60,386 bases of DNA, taken from positions 1-60,386 of the forward strand of contig JAJYJB010000002.1 of the NCBI GenBank assembly GCA_021789735.1, given 5' to 3'. Source of the stretch: Nitrospirota bacterium (GTDB taxonomy: Bacteria; Nitrospirota; Thermodesulfovibrionia; Thermodesulfovibrionales; JdFR-88). Below, in pieces: positions 44,581 to 53,843 of this stretch. The notes below the pieces were generated by a model. The model made no database searches. It saw nothing but the letters and a program-made list of their open reading frames with translations, and had not been told where the DNA came from. Numbering within the stretch: position 1 is the stretch's first letter; every line of letters starts with the position of its first letter. A program made the translations under genes and the position numbers.

Positions 44581-46039
44581 CGACCCTGTAGTCAGGGAGG
44601 TCCTGGAGCAGATCATAGCGCGCGTGGCCGGGTGCAAGCCCGAGGTCGCCCGCGACGGGATAGAGGGGCTCCAGAAGATCCAGAACAACGACTACGAAAT
44701 AATCTTCACGGACCTGAAGATGCCGCGCCTTGGCGGGATGGACTTTCTCAAGGAGATAAAAAAGATAAGGCCGGCCGCCTCTGTGGTGGTGATCACCGGG
44801 TTCCCGACTGTGGAGAACGCAGTGAACGCCATGAAGGAGGGCGCGGACGACTTCATAACCAAGCCCTTCAGCATAGATTCCGTCCAGGGCGTGATCAGCA
44901 GGCTGCAGGGCGCCCAGAAGCTGGGCCGTGAGGGCGGCGGCAGCAAAAACCTTACCCCTGAATCGGTAAAACGTCTGAACGCAGACCTGTTTTCAAAGAT
45001 ACAAAAAATAAACCTGCTCCACGTCATCAGCTCCGAGCTGGACGGCATAAGCAGCAATTTCGAGGTCTACGAGAAGGTTGTAGGCATGGCGTCCAAGTTG
45101 CTCTTCGCCAGGGAGGTATCCTTTGGACTCGTGGAATCCGGATACCTTAAAATAAAAAAGTCGAAGGGCACGGGGGAGCGGGACATTCCCGTGGCAGGCA
45201 GCTTCCTGGAGAAAGTCATAAGGAACGGGAAACATTACGTTGCGCCCGCCGGGGAGATAAACCCGCACACGGGCAACCTCCTGACCGTGCCCATGCTCTC
45301 CATACCCTTTTCCATAAACGGCGAGGTCTACGGGATACTTAACGCTTCGGAAAAGGCCGACGGGACCGGCTTCAGCGAGGATGAGATCGGGCTGGTCCTT
45401 ACGTTCGCCAAAAAGGCCGCCCTCAGGATAGAGAACAATGCGCTTTATGATGTTTTTTACTCAAGCATGGTCAGCGCCCTGAAATCTCTCGTAAACAGCA
45501 TAGAGGCCAGGGACTCTTACACCAAGCAGCATTCCGAGCGGGTTACAAAATATGCCCTGCAGATAGCCGAAGAAATGGGACTTGACGAAGAGGAAAAAAA
45601 CGCCATAGGCTTTGGCGGATACCTGCACGACATAGGCAAGATAGGGGTGAGAGACACCGTCCTTCTCAAGCCGGGCGTTCTTGATGAGGACGAGCTGGCA
45701 GAGATAAAGCTCCACCCCATCATAGGGGACAACATAATGGCCCCTCTCAGGTTCCTCCCGAAAGAAAAGGCCCTTATCCGCCATCACCATGAAAGGTTTG
45801 ACGGAAAGGGCTATCCTGACGGGCTGTCAGGGGAGCAGCTGCCTATTATGGTAAGGATACTCTCGGTTGCGGACACGTACGACGCCATGACAAGTGTGAG
45901 GCCATACAGGTCGGCAAAACCCCACCAGTCCGCCTTGAAGGAGCTTCTCAAGTGCTCCAATTCGCAGTTTGACGGACAGGTCGTGCAGGCGTTCAGCCGG
46001 ACGCCTGCGGGCAAGGGATCGAAGCTGTCCGGCTCATGA
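44552..46039 (+). CDS. REC-GAF-HD-GYP protein, probable c-di-GMP phosphodiesterase
   Basis: The 495-aa protein has a receiver (about 1-120; ILVVDDDPVVREVL, IIFTDLKMPRLGG), a GAF-like sensory domain (about 145-300) and an HD-GYP domain (about 305-480). HD-GYP motifs are intact: YLHDIGKIG (His359-Asp360), RHHHERFDGKGYPDGL and ADTYDAMTS. This class hydrolyses cyclic di-GMP to GMP or pGpG. It lies in a signalling group directly upstream of motAB. AGGGGGG precedes the ATG. Confidence 0.93.
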   Translation: MDSRILVVDDDPVVREVLEQIIARVAGCKPEVARDGIEGLQKIQNNDYEIIFTDLKMPRLGGMDFLKEIKKIRPAASVVVITGFPTVENAVNAMKEGADDFITKPFSIDSVQGVISRLQGAQKLGREGGGSKNLTPESVKRLNADLFSKIQKINLLHVISSELDGISSNFEVYEKVVGMASKLLFAREVSFGLVESGYLKIKKSKGTGERDIPVAGSFLEKVIRNGKHYVAPAGEINPHTGNLLTVPMLSIPFSINGEVYGILNASEKADGTGFSEDEIGLVLTFAKKAALRIENNALYDVFYSSMVSALKSLVNSIEARDSYTKQHSERVTKYALQIAEEMGLDEEEKNAIGFGGYLHDIGKIGVRDTVLLKPGVLDEDELAEIKLHPIIGDNIMAPLRFLPKEKALIRHHHERFDGKGYPDGLSGEQLPIMVRILSVADTYDAMTSVRPYRSAKPHQSALKELLKCSNSQFDGQVVQAFSRTPAGKGSKLSGS

Positions 46040-47625
46040 GCACACTGGACGATATAATGGAAAAATTCCATAATAATATACCCTCTGCCGCGGAGGCTTT
46101 AGGCGGGGGGAGAGGCCAACAGCAAGTGGACACGTCTGCAAACGACAGAAGAAAGGTAGTTTTCCTGGGCGGCCCGCTGCCGGCCGGGGCGATAAGGTCC
46201 GCATTCAGGTCCCGGGAAAAGAGTTACAGGCTCAAATTCGTCCCCCAGGCGGAGGCCGTCGATATAGCAAGGGATGAGACCATCATGGGCCTGTTCATGA
46301 CCGTTCCGCTTCCAGGTGCGGACTGGCGCGAGTTCATCAAGAAATTAAAGTTCCTTAACGGCCAGATACCGGTGATAGTCTTGCAGGAGCAGGAGGACGA
46401 GGCCATGGCCCTGCAGGCGCTGGCGGAAGGGGCGTATGATTGCGCCGCCCTGGACTGGCCCGGGTTTGCGGGCCGGCTCCCGTTCATGCTTGAAAAGGCC
46501 TCGGCCAGAAGCGCATATGACGCCAACAGGCACTGGCTTGAAAGCATAGTCTTCGAGAACCACACAAGATGGCTTGCCTTTTTCGACGCGATCACCGATT
46601 TCATCTTCATGGTGGATGAGAGCGACAGGATATTGAAAATTAACTCGGCCCTTGCAAGCGCGTACGGCAAGCACCCCAAAGATGTGACCGGGATGAAGTG
46701 GCAGGACTTTCTGGGAAATGAGCTGGCCGCGGAGCTCAAGGCGCTCAGGAGCAACAACGGCTCTCAGCCTGCGGAACGCAAGATAAAGGACGATTATTAC
46801 CTTGTAAGCGTTTTCCCCCTCAGGTACGAGGAGCAAGACCTCACCATATATTTCCTTAAGAACATAACCGAAATGAGGCGTCTTAAGGACCAGCTTTTCT
46901 ATTCCGATAAACTGGCGTCGATAGGTCTGCTGGTCTCCGGGGTGGCCCACGAGATAAACAATCCGCTTACGGGGATAATCGCCTATACGGAGCTTTTGAA
47001 GATGAGGACCGTCGAGGAGGAGCAGCAGGCGGTTGCCGGAAAGATAATGGCCAGCGCTGAAAGGTGCAGAAAGATAGTGGAAAACCTGCTCACCTTCTCC
47101 AGGCAGCGCACCCTTGCCAAGAGCTTCGAGTCCATAAACGACATCATAGACCGCACGGTGGAGCTCCGCAGTTACTGGCTCAGGCTGGGCGGCGTCGAGA
47201 TAGTCAGGGACTATGGGGCCGTTCCGGCATTTTTCATGGACACCCAGCAGATGCAGCAGGTGCTGTTAAACATACTGATAAATGCCGAGCAGGCCATCTC
47301 TGACGGCCGGGTGGAAAAAGGCAGGATAGAGTTCAAGACCTCGTTTGACGCGGTCAGCCGCAAGATGACCGTCAGGATAACGGACAACGGCCCCGGCATA
47401 CCGGAGCAGATAATCGACAAGATATTCGACCCTTTTTTTACCACCAAGCCTGTTGGCATAGGGACCGGCCTTGGCCTTTCCATTTCTCACGGAATAATAG
47501 GCGAGCACGGGGGCGGCATCAGAGTGGAAAGGCCGGCGAAGGGCGGGTGCCGCTTTATAATCGAAGTGCCCCAGAAGCAGACCGATGAGATAATCAAGGA
47601 ACAAGGAAAAGAGGGGGGCCGGTGA
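46036..47625 (+). CDS. Histidine kinase with degenerate receiver and PAS domain
   Basis: The 529-aa soluble kinase has an N-terminal receiver-like fold (about 35-155) that lacks the acidic pair, the acceptor Asp and the Lys; a PAS domain (about 180-280, [25 protein letters not shown] in parts); HisKA with His305 ([12 protein letters not shown]); and the HATPase domain ([34 protein letters not shown]). No membrane segments, so it senses a cytoplasmic signal. It starts in an ATGA overlap with the HD-GYP gene, so it is likely to phosphorylate the two receivers just upstream. Confidence 0.92.
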   Translation: MSTLDDIMEKFHNNIPSAAEALGGGRGQQQVDTSANDRRKVVFLGGPLPAGAIRSAFRSREKSYRLKFVPQAEAVDIARDETIMGLFMTVPLPGADWREFIKKLKFLNGQIPVIVLQEQEDEAMALQALAEGAYDCAALDWPGFAGRLPFMLEKASARSAYDANRHWLESIVFENHTRWLAFFDAITDFIFMVDESDRILKINSALASAYGKHPKDVTGMKWQDFLGNELAAELKALRSNNGSQPAERKIKDDYYLVSVFPLRYEEQDLTIYFLKNITEMRRLKDQLFYSDKLASIGLLVSGVAHEINNPLTGIIAYTELLKMRTVEEEQQAVAGKIMASAERCRKIVENLLTFSRQRTLAKSFESINDIIDRTVELRSYWLRLGGVEIVRDYGAVPAFFMDTQQMQQVLLNILINAEQAISDGRVEKGRIEFKTSFDAVSRKMTVRITDNGPGIPEQIIDKIFDPFFTTKPVGIGTGLGLSISHGIIGEHGGGIRVERPAKGGCRFIIEVPQKQTDEIIKEQGKEGGR

Positions 47626-47641
47626 TGGACAGGGTGGCGAT

Positions 47642-48496
47642 ATGCTGATCATAATAGGGGCAATAGTGGTCGTGTTGTCAGTGGCCGGCGGGTTCCTTAT
47701 GGAGCACGGTAACCTGAGCATACTATGGGACCCGGCCGAGCTGATCATAATCGGTGGAGCGGCCTTCGGTTCGTTCCTGCTTGCCTCCCCTGCTAGGCTC
47801 CTGTCCGAAGTCATAAAAAATGTGCGCGGGTCGGTGGGCGGCGGCAGGAAACAGAGCAAGCGGAGGCAGCTCGACCTGCTTGTTCTGCTGTACAGGCTTT
47901 TCCACAAGGTGAGGAAAGAAGGGCTTGTGTCCATAGAGTCGGACATTGAAAAACCTTCGGCAAGCCCGATATTCAAGGTCTACTACAAGGGGAACGCGAA
48001 CAAGGACGTCATCGATTTCATATGCGACAACCTGAAGGTGATAATAACCACCAATGTGCCGGCGCACGAGCTCGAAACGCTCATGGACCTGGAGATAGAG
48101 ACCAAGCAGAATGAAGCCCTGGGGCCATCGAGGGGATTGGCCAAGATCGCAGATGCCTTGCCGGGATTTGGCATAGTGGCGGCGGTGCTCGGGGTCGTCC
48201 TTACGATGGGCCAGATAGACCAGCCCCCCGCCATACTGGGGCATGATATAGGCTCCGCGCTCACCGGGACCTTCCTCGGGGTGCTCATGAGCTACGGTTT
48301 TGTGGGCCCAATGGCCACGAACCTGGAACACATGGCACAAAGCGAAGCTATAGATTTCCAGGTGATAAAAGTCGCAATAGTTGCATTCGTCGGCGGCGCT
48401 GCCCCCCAGATAGCCGTGGAGTTCGGGCGCAGGGCCATCCCCGGAGATGATTGCCCTTCATTCAATGAACTGGAAAAGGAGCTCAGGGGCAAGTGA
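47642..48496 (+). CDS. motA: Flagellar stator protein MotA
   Basis: Forms the proton-driven stator ring with MotB. The 284-aa protein has four membrane segments (two near 1-50, two near 165-225), a cytoplasmic loop with the conserved charged region, and the pore motif LPGFGIVAAVLGVVLTMG. It resembles the proton-type MotA. It overlaps motB by 4 bases (GTGA). Confidence 0.95.
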   Translation: MLIIIGAIVVVLSVAGGFLMEHGNLSILWDPAELIIIGGAAFGSFLLASPARLLSEVIKNVRGSVGGGRKQSKRRQLDLLVLLYRLFHKVRKEGLVSIESDIEKPSASPIFKVYYKGNANKDVIDFICDNLKVIITTNVPAHELETLMDLEIETKQNEALGPSRGLAKIADALPGFGIVAAVLGVVLTMGQIDQPPAILGHDIGSALTGTFLGVLMSYGFVGPMATNLEHMAQSEAIDFQVIKVAIVAFVGGAAPQIAVEFGRRAIPGDDCPSFNELEKELRGK

Positions 48497-49290
48497 ACGA
48501 CAGCGGCAAGATAATTGTCAGAAAAAAAGTGAAGAAAAACCATTCGGAGGCGCATGGTGGAGCGTGGAAGGTGGCCTATGCGGACTTCGTGACCGCCATG
48601 ATGGCCTTTTTCCTGCTCATGTGGCTCATAACGATGGTTTCACCCGAAAAGAGGGCCAAGGTCGCCGAGTATTTCAAGCAGTTCAATATCTTCACCAAGA
48701 CCGGCGAGTCCTTCATGAACAGGTCCAGCAGCGTCTTTAACGAGTCAGGCTCCAACGCCTCCAAGATAGACCTGGACCTGCAAAAGAAGTTCCAGGGACA
48801 GGAGGGCGGAATGGACAGCCCCCAGCAGATAATGAAGGACCTCAAGCTCGACATTCAAAAGCAGCTTGGAAGAGCCAGCGACCAGGTGAAGGTAGACATC
48901 TACGAAGGCGGCGTGCGCATCCAGGTGATCGACAGGCGCGGCAGGCCGATGTTCGATTCGGGTTCGTCAAACCCGACCCCATATGGCAAAAAGGTGCTGG
49001 GCGTCATAGGCGAATATATAAAAAGCCTGCCAAACAGGGTGGCCATCGAAGGCCATACGGACGCCCTCCCGTTTGTGAAGGGCAGCGAGACCAACTGGGA
49101 CCTTTCCACCGACAGGGCGCTTGCCACACAGAAAATACTTAAAAGCTGCGGCCTGGACCCGTCACGTGTATCCAGGGTCGCCGGGTATGCGGACACCGTC
49201 CCGTATGTCAAAAATGACCCTCTCGACCCAAGAAACAGAAGGATCAGCATTATACTGCTCTTTGGCGGGACCTATCACCGCTCCGGCTAG
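48493..49290 (+). CDS. motB: Flagellar stator protein MotB
   Basis: The 265-aa protein has the channel helix with the proton-binding Asp31 (AYADFVTAMMAFFLLMWLI), a plug/linker region, and a C-terminal OmpA-like peptidoglycan-binding domain (about 150-260, VAIEGHTDALPF, TDRALATQKIL, RISIILLF). The start is a GTG inside the motA stop. Confidence 0.95.
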   Translation: MNDSGKIIVRKKVKKNHSEAHGGAWKVAYADFVTAMMAFFLLMWLITMVSPEKRAKVAEYFKQFNIFTKTGESFMNRSSSVFNESGSNASKIDLDLQKKFQGQEGGMDSPQQIMKDLKLDIQKQLGRASDQVKVDIYEGGVRIQVIDRRGRPMFDSGSSNPTPYGKKVLGVIGEYIKSLPNRVAIEGHTDALPFVKGSETNWDLSTDRALATQKILKSCGLDPSRVSRVAGYADTVPYVKNDPLDPRNRRISIILLFGGTYHRSG

Positions 49291-49319
49291 CATACAGTCT
49301 TTTGTTATTTTATTAAGCG

Positions 49320-50171
49320 ATGATAAAAAACAGAAGGTTCTATCTGAGGATATATCCGTCAAAAACGGACCCCATCAGGCTCGTCTTCAAAGAAGGAGAG
49401 CTGAGAAAAGCCGCCCCCTACATGCAAGTAAAGGACATAAGCATCGGGGGCGTCGGGCTTGAGATCTCGGATTTGGCGCCGGGGCGGGAAACGCTGCTTC
49501 TGCCTGGCACACGGATCGAAGAGATCGGCCTCTCGCTCCCCTTTGAAGGCCCGTGCATCTTTTCGGGCGTGGTGAGGTTCATGTACGAGGCGCTCCGCGG
49601 GGTGGAGTTCCTTCTGGACCACGTGGAGCAGAAAAAGGTGGCCAGATACGTCTACATGAGGGAGATGGAGATGCTGGGCAGAAACACCTCGAAATGGGCG
49701 GAAGAACCCGGGGCCGAGGCGGACTTGAAGCGTTACCGGTGGATGATGGAGGAGGCCGGCGGTGAGGAAAAACCACTCTTTAAGCATTCGCCCGGAAAGA
49801 AAAAAATACTGGTGATAGACCCCTCGCCCGGGAGACTCGGGGATTACTGCTCGGTCCTGTCTGCCTGCGAGTCTTTTGAGGTGTACTCCAGCAGCTACGG
49901 GAAGGCGGCGGAGACGGCGCTCGAGATAAGACCGGACCTGGTCCTGATGGACCTGTCGGGGCCGGGGCCGGAGGGGCTTCAGGCCCTGGCCATGAAGCGC
50001 CTGAAGAGATATCCCCTGTTAAGCCAGGTGCCGATCTTCATGGTGACAACGGGAAGCAAAAAGGACGCCGTGCTTACGGCCATGCGTTATGGCGCCGACG
50101 ATTTCATAATCAAAACGGCGGACCAGGGCCTGGTATTGGACAGGATAAAGGAATTTTTCCGGCAGGGTTGA
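49320..50171 (+). CDS. PilZ-receiver fusion protein
   Basis: The 283-aa protein has an N-terminal YcgR/PilZ-like region: RFYLR at 6-10 fits RxxxR and DISIGGVGLEI fits D/NxSxxG, the two c-di-GMP contacts. The C-terminal receiver (about 160-283) has phospho-Asp in LVLMDLSG, MVTTGS and a Lys in FIIKTAD, but only one of the usual acidic pair (VIDPS). PilZ proteins such as YcgR brake the motor when c-di-GMP is high; this one could also respond to phosphorylation. It lies 29 bases after motB and is probably in the same operon. Confidence 0.88.
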   Translation: MIKNRRFYLRIYPSKTDPIRLVFKEGELRKAAPYMQVKDISIGGVGLEISDLAPGRETLLLPGTRIEEIGLSLPFEGPCIFSGVVRFMYEALRGVEFLLDHVEQKKVARYVYMREMEMLGRNTSKWAEEPGAEADLKRYRWMMEEAGGEEKPLFKHSPGKKKILVIDPSPGRLGDYCSVLSACESFEVYSSSYGKAAETALEIRPDLVLMDLSGPGPEGLQALAMKRLKRYPLLSQVPIFMVTTGSKKDAVLTAMRYGADDFIIKTADQGLVLDRIKEFFRQG

Positions 50172-50213
50172 TCGCATAAAAACCCTCCGGGCAAGCTGTC
50201 CGGCAGCGTTTCC

Positions 50214-50238
50214 GTCAAAAAAATTCTATTTTTTTGAC
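50214..50238. terminator. Bidirectional terminator between the PilZ-REC and CLC genes
   Basis: GTCAAAAAAA (50214-50223) and TTTTTTTGAC (50229-50238) form a perfect 10-base-pair AT-rich hairpin with T-runs on both strands, placed between two convergent genes. Confidence 0.5.
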
Positions 50239-50290
50239 CCAATCGGAAAAAAGGCCTCTTATGATATTTTTTTGTGTTTTGAGATAGTTT

Positions 50291-52066
50291 CTACGGTCTC
50301 TTCAGCACTTCCTTGTTGTAGGCCGCGATCACGTCCCGCCTGCTGACCATCGCTATGACCTTCCCTGGGTCGTCGGCGCTGACGACCGGCAGCTCATCCA
50401 GGTCCTTGATGGAAAAACGTTCAATGGCGGTATTCAGGCTCTCATCCGGGTGGAGCACTATCACATCTTCGGTGGCCAGGTGCTTTGCGGGCACTACACA
50501 CTTGATCTCGTCCTTATACAGCACAGGCCTTACGTCTCTGAAGGAGATGATGCCTGTCATCAGTCCGCCGGCGTTGACCACCGGCACGTAGAATTTCTCT
50601 TTCATTACCATCTGGTCTATGACCTTGTCGAGCGTCGATTCTTCTTTTGCCGTGATGAAGTCTTCCCTCATTACGTCCTTCACCTTTATGCCGCTCATGA
50701 TCGCCTCTGCCTTGCTCACATGTAATTTCACCCCTTTTTTGGTGAGGGGGACGGTGTCTATGGAGTCGTGGTAGAGCCTTCTCGCCACAAGGGTGCCGAT
50801 AATGGCCGAGAACATGAGGGGCACTATTATCTTGTAATTGCCCGTCATCTCAAACATAAGGAATATCCCGGTGAGCGGGGCATGAGTGGCCGCGGCCAGA
50901 AAGGCGCCTATGCCAACGGCGGAATAGGCCCCGGGAGAAGCGGTGAAGCGGGGAAAAAGCCAGTGCACGACGTAGCCATAAGCGTCCCCGGCCATTGCGC
51001 CTATGAAGATCGAAGGAGCGAAGACGCCGCCTGCGCCGCCAGAGCCAATGGTTATGGAGGTGGCCAGTATCTTGAAAAATACTATCAGCACGACAATGGG
51101 GAAGATTATCTTTCCGACCAGGGCCAGGGAGACGATGTCATAACCGTTGCCCATGATCTGGGGGAGGAATATGCCGAAAGAGCCTATTATGAAAGCCCCC
51201 AGAACGGGCTTCAGCTGCGGGTGCAGCTCAAGCTTTTCGAACCGGTCGCTGATGCCGTGGAAGACCTTTATGTACAGGACGCCCAGGAACCCCATGAGGA
51301 CCCCGAACACCATGTAAAGCGGTATCTCCCACATGCTCTTTAGCTGATATTGCGGCACGGTAAAGGCCGGGTTTGAGCCATAAAATGCCCTGGATATGAC
51401 CGTAGCCATACCCGATGCTATTACTATCGCGGCAAAAGACGCGATCTCGTAATCCCCAAGAAGCACTATCTCCGTTGCGAACATGACCCCTGCTATGGGG
51501 GCGTTGAAGGTGGCGGCTATGCCGGCGCCCGCTCCGGCCGCTATCAGGAGCTTCATCCTGTTTCCGGAGGCCCTGAAGAGTTGTCCCATCCCGGATCCCA
51601 CGGTGCCGCCTATTATGGCTATGGGGCCTTCCACGCCTGCTGACCCGCCGCTGCCTATGGTGATGGCGACGGAAACGGTTTTAAGCAGGATGTTCCTCAG
51701 CTTCAGCGCTCCGCCCTTTATGTTTACATGCTCTATGAACTTTGGGAACCCATAGCCGTTTATCTCACCAGGGAAGGCGAGGGAAAGGGGGATCAAGAGA
51801 AGTGCGCCCCCTATTGGCAGCAGGGGCAGGAACACCTTGTAGAACCCGCCCTTCCTGAGCGAAAGAAGGCCGCCTGCGTCAGTGAAAAACAGGTGGTGGA
51901 CGAAGTTCATTGTGGTGTGCAGGAAGACATTGGCGAGCCCCGCCAGGACCCCCACAATTACCGAAAGGATGATCAGGGCGGTGTGCTCATGCATATGGGC
52001 TTCGAGCCAGCAGATCAGTCTGGAAAAAAGGCTGGTCTCCCGGCCGGCTTCACTGGCGGCCTCCAT
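50291..52066 (-). CDS. CLC-type chloride channel/antiporter with CBS domains
   Basis: Inner-membrane anion transporter. The 591-aa protein has about ten or more hydrophobic segments (residues 30-440), the selectivity-filter motifs GSGGSAGVEGPIAI (with the gating Glu in GxEGP) and GGVFAPSIFIG, and two C-terminal CBS domains (about 465-585) that usually bind adenine nucleotides. It starts 4 bases after the stop of the MFS gene, with GGAAGGGG upstream, so the two form an operon. Chloride as substrate is from the family only. Confidence 0.92.
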   Translation of the reverse strand: MEAASEAGRETSLFSRLICWLEAHMHEHTALIILSVIVGVLAGLANVFLHTTMNFVHHLFFTDAGGLLSLRKGGFYKVFLPLLPIGGALLLIPLSLAFPGEINGYGFPKFIEHVNIKGGALKLRNILLKTVSVAITIGSGGSAGVEGPIAIIGGTVGSGMGQLFRASGNRMKLLIAAGAGAGIAATFNAPIAGVMFATEIVLLGDYEIASFAAIVIASGMATVISRAFYGSNPAFTVPQYQLKSMWEIPLYMVFGVLMGFLGVLYIKVFHGISDRFEKLELHPQLKPVLGAFIIGSFGIFLPQIMGNGYDIVSLALVGKIIFPIVVLIVFFKILATSITIGSGGAGGVFAPSIFIGAMAGDAYGYVVHWLFPRFTASPGAYSAVGIGAFLAAATHAPLTGIFLMFEMTGNYKIIVPLMFSAIIGTLVARRLYHDSIDTVPLTKKGVKLHVSKAEAIMSGIKVKDVMREDFITAKEESTLDKVIDQMVMKEKFYVPVVNAGGLMTGIISFRDVRPVLYKDEIKCVVPAKHLATEDVIVLHPDESLNTAIERFSIKDLDELPVVSADDPGKVIAMVSRRDVIAAYNKEVLKRP

Positions 52067-52070
52067 GCTT

Positions 52071-53579
52071 CTACGCCCCTTCCAGTTCCTTGGCCGCCTG
52101 TATGGCTTCCAGATCGGGTTTTGCGTTCCTTAAGGATGATATAAACGAACTGGTCAGATCCAGCAGCACAAAGGTCAGCATGACCACGATGAAGCCTTTC
52201 ATGAAGGCATCCGTCTTTATGGCGGCGGGTATGCTCTGGTTTTTAAATATATGGGCGACGTTTTGGAACCCCATTTTGGACACATAGCCGTGCTCCAGGC
52301 TGGCAAACAACAGGCCGGATATGTCCACGCCGAAGATCAGCCCCAGGGAGCGGGCCATATTGAGCAGCCCGCCGGCGACGCTGAGTTTGTCCTTCGGGGT
52401 GGCGCCCATCACGGCGGTGTTGTTGGCCGGAGTGAAAAACCCCCTGCTCAGGCCGAACAGTATGAACACGGCCACGATAAGGAAGGGATGGACCGCCCTT
52501 CCCATCAGGACCAGCATAAAACTGGCGACGGCGCCTATCAGCATGCCAAGCGTGGTCATAAGCCTGAACCCGCGCTTGTCCGTTACTCCTCCGGCAAAGG
52601 GGGCCGCAACTGCCATGGCTATAGGAATGGCCGACAGCAGGCCCCCGGTCGCCTCGACGCTGTAGCCAAGCACCCTTTCCATGTAAAAAGGGGCCAGGAA
52701 CAACAGGCCGAAGAAAGCATAAAAGTTGAGCATCCCCTTGAATGTGCCGGACCAGAAAATGAAATTCTTGAACAGCCTCAGGTCCACCAGCGGATGTTTG
52801 ACTTTGAGCTCGGTGATCACAAAAAGGATGAGGGCCGCAATCGCTGCGGCAAAGTAGAGGTGTATCGCCGGCGAATTGAGCCCCAGTTTGTCAAGCTTGT
52901 TGAAGCCCAGCACAAGGCAGATGAGCCCGGCGGTGAAAAGCGCGGTCCCCATGTAGTCTATCGACTCTTTTTTCAGCTGCTGGTCACGGGGCAGGATAAG
53001 GAGGGCGGCAATCGTGCCAATGATGCCTATGGGCAAATTAACATAGAATATGGAGCGCCATCCGAAATACGTGATAAGCACGCCCCCCACTGTCGGGCCA
53101 AGGGCCATGGCCACTGCCTGCACGCCGCCCTGGATGCCTATGGCCTTCCCCCTGTCATATACGGGTACGGCGGCGGCTATTATGGCGATGGAGTTCCCTT
53201 GCAGGAGCCCGGCGCCCATCGACTGGAGGGCGCGGGAGACTATAAGGAAGTTCACCGATGGAGCGGCCCCGCACATGACGGAGAAGATGGTGAAGAAAAC
53301 GAAACCCCAGTTATAAAGCCTGACACGGCCGTACATATCGGACAGTCTTCCGAAGACCGGCAGGGCCACGGTGAGACCCATCATGTAGGCTATGGCCGTC
53401 CATTCGACCTGGGCCATCGAGATGTTGTAATAGCTTTTGATTGTGGGCATGGCGATGTTTACAATGCTCACATCCAGGGCGGACATCGTGGCGCCTATGC
53501 AAACTACAGCTACAATGTACCAGGGGTAGGACGTTTTAGAGGTGAAATGCGGGTGTGGAAACTGCGATTTTTTACTCAT
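52071..53579 (-). CDS. MFS drug-exporter family protein (DHA2, EmrB/QacA-like)
   Basis: The 502-aa integral membrane protein shows about 14 hydrophobic segments, the motif ALDVSIVNIAMPTI in the first helix, GRLSDMYGR between helices 2 and 3, and RALQSMGAGLLQGNS, all typical of the 14-helix drug:proton antiporters. The substrate cannot be told. A GAAGGAGG lies 13 bases before the ATG, rather far. First gene of a two-gene unit with the CLC gene. Confidence 0.92.
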   Translation of the reverse strand: MSKKSQFPHPHFTSKTSYPWYIVAVVCIGATMSALDVSIVNIAMPTIKSYYNISMAQVEWTAIAYMMGLTVALPVFGRLSDMYGRVRLYNWGFVFFTIFSVMCGAAPSVNFLIVSRALQSMGAGLLQGNSIAIIAAAVPVYDRGKAIGIQGGVQAVAMALGPTVGGVLITYFGWRSIFYVNLPIGIIGTIAALLILPRDQQLKKESIDYMGTALFTAGLICLVLGFNKLDKLGLNSPAIHLYFAAAIAALILFVITELKVKHPLVDLRLFKNFIFWSGTFKGMLNFYAFFGLLFLAPFYMERVLGYSVEATGGLLSAIPIAMAVAAPFAGGVTDKRGFRLMTTLGMLIGAVASFMLVLMGRAVHPFLIVAVFILFGLSRGFFTPANNTAVMGATPKDKLSVAGGLLNMARSLGLIFGVDISGLLFASLEHGYVSKMGFQNVAHIFKNQSIPAAIKTDAFMKGFIVVMLTFVLLDLTSSFISSLRNAKPDLEAIQAAKELEGA

Positions 53580-53843
53580 TAAAGTGATAATGCCTCCTTC
53601 GACAATCCACTATGACCATGCATTTGACAGAAGGAAAAATACGGCCAAAAACCTTTTTATATTAACTCCATTTGCCAGAATAAGTAAAATCAAAATTTTA
53701 TCAAAGGCCCCGTTCCTGCCTGTAAATGCCGGCGCCCTTGGGAAGCTTGTCCGGCATGACGACCCTCAAAAACGCTATTTTTTCGGGACATAAGGCCCTT
53801 TTTTCTTAACGTCGTGATTTTATTTAAGAAGTTGACAGTCCCC

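Noticed and set aside
52251..53582. 443-codon plus-strand frame
   Set aside because: Antisense to the MFS transporter, which has clear transporter motifs; the translation is His/Gly/Gln-rich without motifs.
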